Source: Selaginella moellendorffii (Eukaryota; Streptophyta; Lycopodiopsida; Selaginellales; Selaginellaceae). Taken from it: a stretch of 64,000 nt of DNA. Below the pieces are notes generated by a model. It was not told where the DNA came from. It ran no database searches and saw only the letters and a program-made list of their open reading frames with translations. The first letter of the stretch is position 1. Every line of letters starts with the position of its first letter. Positions 46,259 through 57,282 of the stretch are shown one piece after another. The stretch covers positions 1,265,518-1,329,517 of the forward strand of contig NW_003314272.1 of the NCBI RefSeq assembly GCF_000143415.4, written 5' to 3'. The position numbers and the translations under genes were made by a program.

Positions 46259-47283
46259 AATACTAATATAGGTTGTTGGGTGAAAGCCCAAAGTGATCGG
46301 TGCAAGGGATTCTAAAAGTATAGTAAGGAGAGTGTGGGGGTTGGACCCTAATGGAGCCAATTTGGCCAGAAAAGGCCAGTCTGATGTCTCGGTTGGGGAT
46401 ACACCACACTTTCACAAGTGTTTATCATGCACAGTCAGACGATTTAGTGGAACAACTCGTTCGAATGTTCAAAGGGATGATCGCGAAGTACGTGAACTTT
46501 CAGCATTTGGATTGGGATGGTTATTTGCTATCTTTTCAGTATACATATATCACAGGAGTGTAGAGTTCTATTGATGCTTCACCATATAAACTCTTGTATG
46601 GTCATGATCTAATATTATAAACGAAGCTAGGTTTACCTTTGCAATTGCCATGAGTTGCCGATACTAGGTCATGGGATCAGTAATTGATGAGCATCCTTCC
46701 ACTTGCCCGAGTAGAGTCTGTTGAACACTTAAGTCGCATACAAGTGGGACAACAACAGTGCTACAACTCCCATCATCATCCACCTACAGAGTATTAAATG
46801 GATGACTTAGCGTTAATACATTTTCCGCATGGTTTATTTAAGGGGCTCCTTGCTCAATAGAAAGGACTGTATCAGATGTTGAGGCAAATTGGACCACAAG
46901 TTTATGAGGTTTGGCATGATGTCCAATAGGCCGATCCTCTAGAAATTGTGTATATGCAACGGTTGAAATGCTTTATACAAAGGGATCAAGAATAGTTGGT
47001 ACCACCTATAGATCCACTAATGCCTCCTCCTAACGTTGCACTAGATCTCAACTCGTTTATAAGAGAACCTTGATAGTCTTCCATTATTCCAAGAGGAGGG
47101 GATGATGTGAGGTCTAAGTGTACAGCTATGATGCCATATACTAATATTAGCATAGTGGGATTTTGGTAGCCGTCAGATTGGTTTCAATCCAGACCACTTG
47201 CTCCTATATATAAGCTAGGGTTTTTGGGCTAATTGATATACACATTTTCTATATTCCCTTTCCATATACCATGCATATACAAA

Positions 47284-50200
47284 AAATATACATATCAATT
47301 AGCCCAAAAACCCTAGTGTTCGTCAAATACTAATCCCATGACCTAGTATCGGCAGCTCATGGCAATCACGAAGGTAAATATAGCTTCGTTTATAATATTG
47401 GATCATAACCATACAAGAGTTTATATGGTGAAGCATCAATAGAACTCTATACTCTTGTGATATATGCATACTGAAAAGACAGCAAATAACCATCCTAATC
47501 CAAATGCTGAAAGTTCACGTATTTCACAATCATCCCTTTGAATGTCCAAACAAGTTATTCTACCAAATCGCTGACTGTGGATGATAAACACTTGTGAGAG
47601 TGTGGTGTATCCCCAACCGAGACGTCAAAACATGAAATGCCTTAGCCATAAATGCTGGACCATTATCCAAAAAAATCTATAGGAACACCACTCAATTGAG
47701 GAGGAAGTATCTAACAGCAGTTGCAAAAGTGCTAGCAAGAGCATTAACTTCCACAAGTAGTTAGAAGCAATAATATTGCCAGCAGTCGATCGTGGAAAAG
47801 GTCCCATAAGTTCAAATGCCACCAACTCAAACGAATGGGAAACTGCAATTGACGCCAATCGTCCTTCCGCAACATAAAGGGAGTATTACAAGCTTGACAC
47901 CAAACGTAGCTACGCACAACATCATGTCGCATCTCCAGCCAGTAGAAAGACTTACACAAATTCTCGGTCACATGACGATGTCCCATATACTTACCTAGAA
48001 CAAAAGAATCATGGTAAGCATAGAGAAACTGTGGAATAAGATTGAGGGCACCACTAGCCATAAATGATCATCAGGATCCATTCCCACAAAATAAAGAAGG
48101 TCGTTTTTAAGGCGATATTGAGAATGTAAATGCTAGAATGGTAAGTCATCAGTAAATCATGCAAGATTTTCAAACTTCTAGAAGCCTTTGAATCCACGGC
48201 TCAATCTTTTAAACTTTATGAACCTCATCAAGAGAAGGTAGTTCTTTTTTTGTACCTTGTGGACACTAAATGTCAAATACAGCAACCGCCAATGGCATAG
48301 AATCCTCGTCTAGAAAATCCATAGATGCTAAAACAATAGTTTCGTCAAAAATATGAGAAGAGAGCGAAGAAGGAAGAGGAGCTTGAGAAAGGGTGTCAAC
48401 ATCAGCCATAGAACTTCCCGGGCGATGAACAACATCAAAATCATATATCTGAAGTTTCAAAGCCCACCGAACAGTACGACCAATGAGATTCTTCGGTTTT
48501 AATAATGAAGTAATGACAACATGATCACCTTTTAGTAACGTCCAAGAACCATATAGATATGCATCAAGTTTATCAAAACCCCAAACTGTTGCTAAACACT
48601 CCTTCTTTGTCATGGAGTAGTTCACCTCTGCTAGTTGTAATGTACAGCTGATGTATGCAATGGGATAGTACTGACCAAGAACACTCGGGCTCTATTGCAT
48701 CAACACACCTCCAAGACCAATATCAGAAGCATCCACACACAAAATGAAAGGTTGAGTGTACTTAGGATATGCCAAAACTGGAGGAGTCATCAATAGCTCT
48801 TTGAGATTTATGAATGCCCGCTCACAATCCACAAACCAAATGAAAGATGACATTGATGAGTTTAGCAACACTCGCAACGGTGCAGTGCAATCAAAAAGAT
48901 GATCCACAAAACAATTGAAATACTGCACTTTGCCTAAGAAGTATTGCACATCATTCACACACTTCAGAGTAGGAAACTTTACAACAACCACATATAAACA
49001 ACTAAATTTTCCATTCTACTGGAAAATCCCCTCCTCTCAAAATGATAGAAGACCATCAAAGTTCTCTTATAAATGAGCTGGGATCTGGAAGAACATTAGG
49101 AGGAGGCATCGGTGGATCTGTATGTGGTACTAATTGTTCTTGATCCCTGTCGAGGGCTAGAGCAGCTCAAGAATAAGGCTTGGTCGAAGAGGGCTTCCTC
49201 CTTTTTTTGGTTAGGGAATATTCTGCTGGAAAGGGGGTGTGTCTAGAGGTTGACAAGAGGAGGGATGGCCATTTTCTAGGCATAGCATATATGTAGAGTG
49301 GAGTAAAATAAAAAAGAAGGTTCTTGGAAAGAACCTCAAGTTCTTGGAAGGATGCCTCATTCAATAGCCTTGGAGCGCATGGAGTGAAGGTTGGCAATGT
49401 AGTGGCGACTACAGTTGTTTGAAGAGTGCATCACAGCGAGGATCGCTTAAGATCAATCAATTTGTGTGAGTTGTCTAACTTGTGGGCAGCCCTAAGCTAG
49501 GTTGTTGGCAGAGGTCCTAGCAAAGGTCACCTACAAGGCTAAGGATGAGGCTAGGCAGCAATGATTCTCAACTTCGTTGATGTGTCATTGCCAGGAGTGA
49601 CATCTTTTGGTGAGCGAAGCAAGTGTTAAGATTGTGGTAGAAGGGTGAGCACCCGGAAAAGCCAGGCTACCCTCACCAAATCAAGACTGTTCCTTCCTAG
49701 TGTTCAAGAGAATACTCCAATTCTCACAAGTGGCTAAGCTCAAACCATTGTACCACTATAGCACTATCCCTTGGAAACACGTGGGAAACTCATGCAATGT
49801 CAAGCATCATCCCAAGAATGATATATGGTAATCATCATGAAGTGATCGAACCAATGGTACACATCATCCCTAGGATTCTCATGAAAAAATTCTAGCCAAA
49901 TACAAGGATTGGCACCAAGAGCAGGAGGAGTTGTACCACACGCCATAAATGCTGTTATCAATTGAGTTTAGTTGTTTAATTACAATCACATAGCATTAAG
50001 CAATTGCACCAACTGCTGCTCCAGAGTCAAAGGAGGAGGAGATTGCTACTCTGCCATAAAGATGAATGAAAAGGAAATAGCAAAAAAAAAAAGAAATGAA
50101 AAAAAACTAAAAGGAAAGGGAGATCTAAACAATGCAAAAGTTAAATCTAAACCAAAATCTCGAAAAAAAATAACAAAAGAAAGGAAATGGAAAAAGCTAG

Positions 50201-50455
50201 ATCTAGACAATGCAAAAGCTACATATAAACCAAAATCCTAAATCCAAACTCCTCAGGGATAATCAAAGATGCCCTTCAACTTCACCAATATGAGTGCATG
50301 GAATATGGAAAGGGATTATAGAAAATGTGTATATCAATTAGCCCAAACACTTTAACTTATATACAAGAATGAATAGTTTAGATTGAAACCAAACTGACAG
50401 CTACCAAAATCCCACTATATTAATATTAGTATACAGCATTGTAACTGTACCTCAT
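47284..50455 (-). mobile_element. Second decayed Ty3/gypsy element in inverted orientation (element 2)
   Basis: On the minus strand, from the outer LTR at about 50455-50270 inward, there are gag-leader sequence (about 49850-50000, the reverse complement of element 1 gag), RT/RNase H (48692-48991, F-I-L-C-V-D-A-S-D-I-G-L-G), RNase H (48266-48625, D-V-V-H-R-P-G) and the integrase zinc-binding domain (47744-48061, G-H-R-H-V, C-Q-A-C). Its inner end retains a short LTR piece at 47287-47312 and then jumps into integrase, so that end is deleted. Stops break all frames. About 49130-49560 appears to be an unrelated insertion. Confidence 0.75.
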
Positions 50456-50456
50456 A

Positions 50457-51970
50457 ATATCAATTATTATATTTGATTTTATACACTCTATTAAACATTA
50501 GGAGAATTAAATTATATAAAAATTATAATTAAGAAGATATAGTGTAATATTTTATCATTTCAATCAGACTATAATTTAAATAGTTATATTTATCAATAAT
50601 ATATATGAATTACCTTATGAGTATTATTATTAATTTAATAAACTTTATAATCTTTAATTTTATAATTCAGTTTTCTATACCTTTTATTAAAATAAATTAT
50701 TTTTGGAATGTTAAAGCAATAGTTGCTTAATATCTAAAATTTATTCATTTCTCATAAGGTGATTTAGAAGAATACTTTAAGTTAATTAAGTAAGTTATAA
50801 AAGACAATAATGATAAATATTCATTTAACTAAGCATATAATGTGTTTAAAATTGTTTAAATTTAAATTTTGAGTTCACAAGTAAAATAAATTATTAAAAT
50901 ACTATATATTATAATTAATGTTTAACTCTTAGTTCATATAAGTTTATGCATTTTTACATATAAGTAGTAGCTAGATGATATTTTTATATAAATAACTAAA
51001 GTATAAATATTTATATTTTAAAGTTATTTTTTCTCACCTTATCACTTTTATAATGAAATTATATTATGTTTTTTAACAGTTACATATTAATAAATTAAAT
51101 AAAATTTATAAAAACATTATTTAACTTTTAGGATGTCTATTTTATATGATGGATATTTTTTAACTATCAATATATATATATAGCTCTATAATATATATTA
51201 CTGAAGTTCCTCTCAACTTGCAATGTTTAATTAATATATGATATTCACACTCAATGAAGATATTACTATTATTGTTAAACTTTATAATAATTATATTTAC
51301 ATTCTATATAGGCATTCTAAATCTTACTAACAATTGTATCAAAAAATTTAAATAAACACCTCTTTAACTATCATATATATAAATAGCTTTTATTGCAAGA
51401 ATTATTAATTTTTACATATTTAATGTTTGTTCCTAGTTGAAAATTTTACCAAATTTCTTGCCAAAATAATATATAATTCATTAATTTTTTTCATTTGACA
51501 TAGCAATTAAAGATTTTTATTTTATGGTTTTGGATGTTGTTGAGGGTTTTGCTACATTTACAAATTGCAATCATCACTAGTAAGTAAATACCAAAATCAC
51601 TAAATCCATAATTGTAAACTAAGTAATATAACTTGAAGGAGTGTTATTGTGTTTGTACTAAATTAGTATTAAAGGCTAGAGGAACATGGATGCTCTAAAT
51701 TCCACAAGAGAAAACTGTGATAAGACAAAGTTGATGTGATTATAATTATTTACAGCATTGGTTAAGAGAGTTTAGAAATTATAAACAATAAAAATCGTTA
51801 GATAGTAAAATATTCCAAAATATGTAAGCATATTCTAAATATACCTGCCGGACACTTTTCTGTTCAAACCTACCTGAAATTTTTGATAACGGCTTTTAAA
51901 AAAGGAAACGCTAAGACCTGAGCGACTGAGGGTGTCGCATAGCTGGGATGTGCGATGGGAGTGATAAACC
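50457..51970. repeat. AT-rich segment duplicated at 57283-58280
   Basis: The edges share clear blocks with the second copy, for example CAATTATTATATTTGA at the left and GCCGGACACTTTTCTGTTC plus GGTGTCGCATAGCTGGGATG at the right, in the same order and orientation. No coding region is supported. The middle is extremely AT-rich. Confidence 0.75.
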
Positions 51971-52656
51971 TTAGCCTCTCCGACACTGTTTGTTTGTGGA
52001 GCGTCACGGTGTATTTTAAATGTAACAAGCTGGCGTTGTTTGCGAAGTTCCCGTGCTTTCTTGCGGACCTGTGCCACTGTAATGGATGGCGTTATATGAA
52101 CGATGTGTATTCCAAACGAAACATTTCACAAAAGCCATGATTTTTCGAACAAGATTTGCCAGGCAAACAACAAACACATCAAGAAAAATACGATACCTCT
52201 CCCGTATCTCCAAGTCCGCAGCTCATGTCACTTTGGCCAAAACTCGGATTGAGACCTCGGGACGCAGGCATACTGCAAGCTTGGACGTTCCCCAGGAGCT
52301 TTGGACGGCCATTATTGCATTGTGTCACCAGCTAGCACCGTGATGCCAATTCCGAGATCACGTCAGCAGAGAGGAGAAAAATCATGTACACTCTGCCTCA
52401 AGATCGAAAGCCAAGAAACCAGGAAAGAGCATTTAACATTTTCTAACGCTGGGCCCCTTCTATAGCTCGCCGACGCGTAGCGCCAGGAAGGCATGAGACG
52501 TGTCGATCCACGATACACTCACCTCGTGTTTGATCCTAACCGCACGAAACTCCCGAATCTAAGAGCGAGATCCGGGGTAGAGATTTGATGAAGTGACTCA
52601 GTGGAGGACCAAAAGAATATGCTCTGGTTTGAACGCGAGAGAAGAAGCCCTAATGC
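51971..52656. other. Intergenic DNA without a supported gene
   Basis: Only short frames without recognised domains are present. The right end is the promoter side of the truncated PPR gene at 52657. Confidence 0.4.
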
Positions 52657-52968
52657 ATGCTTCGCACCTCCAAATGGGGGCGGCTCGCGCGCGCGGTGCT
52701 CCAGTCGCACAGCCTTGACCTCCGCGAGCAGGAGAACGCGTTCGCGAAGGTGGTGCGCGAATGCGGGCAGGAGCGGGATCTGGAGCGCGGGCGGAGGATC
52801 CATGCACAGATCCAGGACGCCGGCATCGCCTCCAACACATTCCTGGGCAATCTCCTCGTCCAGATGTATGGCCGCTGCGGCTGCTTCCACGGCGCGCGGG
52901 CGGCCTTCGATGCCATCCAGCGCCGGAATGTCTTCTCGTGGACGCTCATCGTCACTCGTTCCTATTGA
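52657..52968 (+). pseudogene. PPR gene truncated at a duplication breakpoint
   Basis: The frame encodes a typical PPR N-terminus of about 100 residues: R-E-C-G-Q-E-R-D-L, G-R-R-I-H-A-Q-I, N-L-L-V-Q-M-Y-G-R-C-G, R-R-N-V-F-S-W-T. It breaks off in the middle of a repeat at 52956, where the duplicated MTPSL-P450 segment begins, and stops a few codons later in foreign sequence. The repeats expected downstream are missing. Confidence 0.85.
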
Positions 52969-53066
52969 AGTTGCCACCCTTAATGAGCTCCACACAAGTT
53001 CTACACATCAGAAAACTCGAAAGCTTTATTTCGGTTTGTGGATTTTAGCATGCTTCATCGCAAGAT

Positions 53067-54107
53067 CTACAGAACAATCCAAATTCCATGACCAGACTCG
53101 GCATCATTCACTCCATAACGAGAACTAATGAAGTGGAACTTGAGGTTGTTTGGAACGCACATCTTGAGGATCTGAAGGTAGCTCACAAGCTCGGCATTGC
53201 CAGAAGCCACAGCGTTCCTCATCACAACGTCGTAGTAATGCGTCACCTCGCGTTCCTTCTCCTGGATCATTGCACAGGTCCTGTCCACCGAGTCCTGGAA
53301 CGTGTTGACGCTGGGATCCAAGAGCAACTGCAAGGACGCGATGCTTCTCAGTGGCTTTTTGGCGCGCAGCTCCGCGGGGAAGGAGATAACGTCGTTGACA
53401 AGGAGGACGTGATCGTTGATGGCGTTCTGGAGCGCCAGGTAGTCCCGCGACTCCAAATCGCTGTCTGGGAGCGCAATCTCCAGCGACATCTCGATGAATG
53501 GGAAGCAGGGGAGGAGGAAGCAATCGAGCCTCCTGCGCGCCAAGTAGCTCTCGACCGTCGACGCCGATTGTGCTAGAGAAAGGACGCTCCGGTCCATGGA
53601 GGCAGCGTAGGCCTCCATCTGCGCGACCCAGTGCGCGTACACCCGGGGAGCCATGGATGATCGCAGGCGCGGAATGAGGTCCGCGCAGAACTCGAGCGAT
53701 GGATGGACTGGATCGCGATGTGGGTGTGTCCCATGGAGGATGCCCTGGAAAGTCTCCAGGAACTCCTCCCGGGGGGCGCCGCCGGGGGACTCGTCCTCGA
53801 GGAGATCATCCAGCATGGTTCCAAACCACGCGAACTTGCCGCAGAGGACGGCGCTCTCGGTGGATCCGCACGGCACGAGCATGCTCATGTAGAGCGGGAT
53901 TCGCATGCGCTCCAGGGAGAGCTTTTGGGCATCGCTCATGCTGGGATTGATGAATGGGAATGCCCACTCGTTCGCGAGCTTGGCAACCAGCTTGTGGTCG
54001 GGATGCCAGGCGCTGGAGGGGATGGAGCAGCGAATGGGCGGCAAATAGAACCTCTTCAGCCCCAGGAGGTGTTCCATGGCGGGAATCTTCTCCACAGCAA
54101 GTGCCAT
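53067..54107 (-). CDS. Microbial-terpene-synthase-like protein (MTPSL copy 2, intact)
   Basis: An uninterrupted frame encodes 346 residues, the normal size of a single-domain class I terpene synthase. The metal-binding D-D-L-L-E-D follows W-F-G-T-M-L, and the second metal motif N-D-V-I-S-F-P-A-E fits N-D-x-x-S-x-x-x-E. The C-terminal R-Y-G region is present. It lacks the larger two-domain structure of seed-plant terpene synthases. Proteins of this kind in Selaginella resemble bacterial and fungal enzymes and turn prenyl diphosphates into mono- or sesquiterpenes; acquisition from microbes has been proposed. The product of this one cannot be told from sequence. It is head-to-head with the P450 at 54413. 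Confidence 0.9.
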   Translation of the reverse strand: MALAVEKIPAMEHLLGLKRFYLPPIRCSIPSSAWHPDHKLVAKLANEWAFPFINPSMSDAQKLSLERMRIPLYMSMLVPCGSTESAVLCGKFAWFGTMLDDLLEDESPGGAPREEFLETFQGILHGTHPHRDPVHPSLEFCADLIPRLRSSMAPRVYAHWVAQMEAYAASMDRSVLSLAQSASTVESYLARRRLDCFLLPCFPFIEMSLEIALPDSDLESRDYLALQNAINDHVLLVNDVISFPAELRAKKPLRSIASLQLLLDPSVNTFQDSVDRTCAMIQEKEREVTHYYDVVMRNAVASGNAELVSYLQILKMCVPNNLKFHFISSRYGVNDAESGHGIWIVL

Positions 54108-54412
54108 GATCAGTAGGAGATTTAGATAATCGGGATTTTGGAGAACGACATTTTATAGTCATTTTTGTTACACTGGATCATGTTGGACATTGCTATTGGA
54201 GTGGCACGAATTCATATCGACTTTGTACTGAATGCTCGAAAATTCTATCGCAGTGGCTCGATGGTCATTGTACATCCCAGACGAAACATCGGGCGGCTGG
54301 AATATTGAAAGAAAAGTTTCATGCTCGTGTTTTCTCACCCCTCGTTGAAAAAACTGATCGATCCATTGTATTTAAGAAGGTGGCAGTCCAGTGTTACTAG
54401 CAGAAAAGAGAG
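54108..54412. promoter_or_regulatory. Divergent promoter region, copy 2
   Basis: A 305-base gap lies between the two start codons. TATTTAAG at about 54369-54376 faces the P450, and TATAAAA on the minus strand at about 54151-54157 faces the terpene synthase. Both boxes are shared with copy 1. Confidence 0.65.
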
Positions 54413-55849
54413 ATGGATGTTGTAAGCTCTCTCCTCCTCCTTTTTATCCTGGCCGTCGTGATAATCAGCTACAAATCCAGAGTGACTTCTCCACCAGGGC
54501 CATGGGGATTGCCCTTGATTGGCCACCTCCACTTGCTAGCGAGAATGCCCCTCCACCGAGCTCTGCAATCCATGTCACAAAAGCACGGCCCCATTGTGTC
54601 CTTGAGCCTGGGAATGAGGCCAGCGATTCTCATATCAGCTCCGGCTCTGGCAAGAGAGCTCTTCACCTCGCAGGATGTGAATTTTCCATCCAAGCCATAT
54701 ATGAGTGTCGCAGAGCACATAGACTACAACTTTAGAAGCATCGGGACTGCCCCTTATGGCGAGTACTACAGCAGCATCCGGAAGCTGTGCCTGACGGAGC
54801 TCTTCACCGCCAGGAACATCGATTCGTTTTCATGGATTCGAAGCGAAGAGCTCTCGCATCTATTGAGTGCAATTCTCAGCAGCGCCAGCCATGGGCAGGC
54901 GCTGGATTTGAGGAAGACCCTGTCGGTGTTCACATTCAACAGCATAACCGGCGCCCTCATGAGCAAACGGTACCTCAGCCACGAGCATGCCGGTGCGGCT
55001 AGCTCAAAGGAGGCCATGGAGTTCAAGAATTTGGTATTCGAAGTCGTGCACTGTATTATGGACCCCTGTTTGAGCAACTTCGTGCCTTGGTACTTGAGAT
55101 GGCTTGACTGGAAGACTCCTGGAATGAGACGCCTTCATGCAAAGGTGGATAAGTTCTTGCAAATGGTTGTGGAAGAACACAAGAAGAGCACCCGAGAGCA
55201 CAAAGACTTCCTTGACATTCTGCTCGAGGCTTTTGGGGAGGAGGAAGCTTATGCAAAAGCCAATCTGTTGGTACGTGCGTGAGGATGAAGAACAAGATAG
55301 TGCTTCTGATATTCATATCCTTTCTTTCAGGACTTGATTATGGCAGGAACTGAAACTTCCGTCATTGGGACCGAGTGGCTCATGGCAGCAGTGATCCAGG
55401 AGCCGCGGATCCTGAAAAAAGCCCAGCAAGAGCTTCAAGATGCCGTGGGCAACAGGCGGATGGTGCAAGAATCAGACCTCTCCAAGCTCGGCTACCTCGA
55501 CGCCATCATCAAGGAGTCATTCAGGCGTTACCCGGTTGTCCCGATCCACATCCGCGAGTGCCAAGGCCAAGCGTCAAAACTCGGGGGCTACGATGTCCTA
55601 AAAGGAACCATCGTGCTCGTCAACTCGTGGGCGCTGGGAATGGACCCCGTGGTGTGGGAGAATCCCACACAGTTCTTGCCGGAACGCTTCCTTGCGAGCT
55701 TCATCGACATCAAAGGCCAGGACTTTGAGCTCCTTCCATTTGGATCCGGGCGAAGGAGATGCCCCGGGATGCCCCTGGGCCTAAGAACCGTGAAGCTGCT
55801 CGTGGCAAATCTCATACATGGCTTTGACTGGAGTGTGGAGCCCGGCTAG
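54413..55849 (+). pseudogene. Cytochrome P450, CYP71-clan (copy 2), with a premature stop
   Basis: Exons 54413-55270 and 55331-55849 give 458 residues, about 42 short of copy 1. The membrane anchor, A-G-T-E-T-S, E-S-F-R, P-E-R-F and haem loop F-G-S-G-R-R-R-C-P-G are intact. After W-S-V-E-P-G a TAG codon at 55847-55849 replaces the AAG lysine codon of copy 1. The frame beyond stays open to a TAA near 55971 with matching sequence, so a single nonsense change is the only lesion I see. The lost part is the end of the fold, so function is doubtful but not excluded. Confidence 0.85.
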
Positions 55850-55990
55850 ATCCAATCCATGGAGGATTGCTTCAAAACTGCTTGCATCATGAAGCATCCA
55901 CTGCAGCCAGTGGTTACTCCAAGGCTGCCCAAAGATGCCTACAACATGATTTCTCCATCTGATACGTCCTAATAATTACAACATATAAGC

Positions 55991-57009
55991 TTTTGTTATA
56001 ATTCAATAAATATTTGTTTATGCTGCTGAATTAACTTTGTCATATTTTTTATTTCAACAATATGATCATTCAGTGTGGCATGTGTTGGGAAGGGCATAAA
56101 AGTGGAGTTTTGGTTGAGAAGGTGGAGAGTTTGTTGGTGTCAAGTGGCTGGCCATGTAGTTAGTTGTGTCAATCTTGAAGCTATGGTGGTCACTTATAAT
56201 GGAGCCTGTTGTCAATGAGGTTGTGTGTTGAGTTCCTTCTTAAATTTTGATGCACCTTTGTATACTAGAATTTTTAAAAGTTACACTTAAAAGGTAAAGA
56301 TTTTCTTATTTGACTTAGATTTCTATCAGGTGACATTGTGTAGCAGTATAAAATGTGCATTGGTATGAATTTCTTTCCTATCATCTCTATTGGTAGTCAT
56401 TGTTTAACAAAGGCAGCCGAAGGTAAGTCTTTTTACAAACATGAAAAATGGAATTTTTATGGCTTACAAAGGGATTCTTTGACTGTGTTCCTATTGCTGG
56501 TGATCTGACTGAGCTTAAATTCTCATGGAGGGTCTTGTATATGAAGGCTGGGAAATCGTGTTATTCAGCCTGGTCATTTCTTGGAGGTTTTCTTTTTCCT
56601 CCAGCTGAGCTTTGCTTCCTGCTAGTAAGAGGATATGAGAAACAAACAAAAAGTTTCTTTTGGAGAAACTAAACACAGTTTCTATTAATAATAATTAAAA
56701 AAATGAAATTAAAATTTGATTACAAATGAATTAGAGAAATTTTAAGAGTATTAAAATCACAATTAGAGAATAGGCTTGGGTATTCTAGATACATTCCTTC
56801 CATAAGAAAAATTTAAAAAAAAGTAAAAAAGAGCCACAAGAGACTATAAAAAATATTTGATAAAATGAAAAGAGAAATAGCCAAGAAATGCCAGAATCTA
56901 TATTAAAATTAAAAATGATCATCAAAAACATTTTATACCAAATAAAAAACATTTGGCTTCAACTCATAAGTGCTAGGAATGGACCTTACAATATAGGACA
57001 GCCAAAACA
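55991..57009. other. AT-rich intergenic DNA
   Basis: No gene is supported. A short frame at 56448-56672 has no recognised domain. Confidence 0.4.
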
Positions 57010-57180
57010 CTTCCATTGACATCAAAGCTCAAAACTTTGAGCTCCTTCCATGGAAAAGATGCCCTAGGATGCCTTTAGGGAATTTCATCCATGAAGATTC
57101 AATCTATTGAGGATTGCTTTAGATCTGCTTGCTTTATGAAGCATGCAATATGCTCCAAAGTTGCCTATTAATTTAGGAAA
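57010..57180 (+). pseudogene. Relic of a third P450 3' end
   Basis: Decayed sequence matches the end of the two P450 genes: it reads S-I-D-I-K-A-Q-N-F-E-L-L-P, then a damaged haem loop with R-C-P-R-M-P-L-G, then remains of the final codons. Stops and deletions break it. It lies directly left of the second copy of the AT-rich segment. Confidence 0.75.
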
Positions 57181-57282
57181 ATTATTTATAACTGAATATA
57201 GTAATAAATAAATATTATATGTCATTGATTCATACATACTATTTAGAAGGTCTAATAGTTGCCCTTAAATATGAGATGGACT

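Larger units (their letters stand above)
42246..47283 (+). mobile_element. Decayed Ty3/gypsy LTR retrotransposon (element 1)
   Basis: Related terminal repeats start at about 42246 and 47106 (both TG[C/T]GAG[A/G]TC... with ACTAATATTAG inside). Between them, in order, are a gag piece (42885-43196, W-F-D-H-F and L-E-W-Y-N-G), an aspartic protease relic with V-D-T-G (about 44300-44380), reverse transcriptase (45027-45360, F-C-I-N-Y-Y-P-L-N, K-L-D-L-A, then again at 45645-45730), and an integrase core piece (46360-46560, A-Q-S-D-D). The order protease-RT-integrase is that of Ty3/gypsy. Many stops show it is dead. It is interrupted by a 5S-like insertion at about 45364-45640 and by repeat-rich DNA at 45730-46300. 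Confidence 0.8.
52956..55990. repeat. Segmental duplication, copy 2 (MTPSL-P450 unit)
   Basis: This is the partner of 39291-42235, in the same orientation. It begins with CACTCGTTCCTATTG, which is also present at the boundary of copy 1, and ends about 120 bases after the point where the P450 is truncated. Confidence 0.92.

Noticed and set aside
45712-46305. Long minus-strand frame of about 197 codons
   Set aside because: It lies in GA-rich simple repeats and encodes only low-complexity Ser/Leu/Gly/Gln strings.
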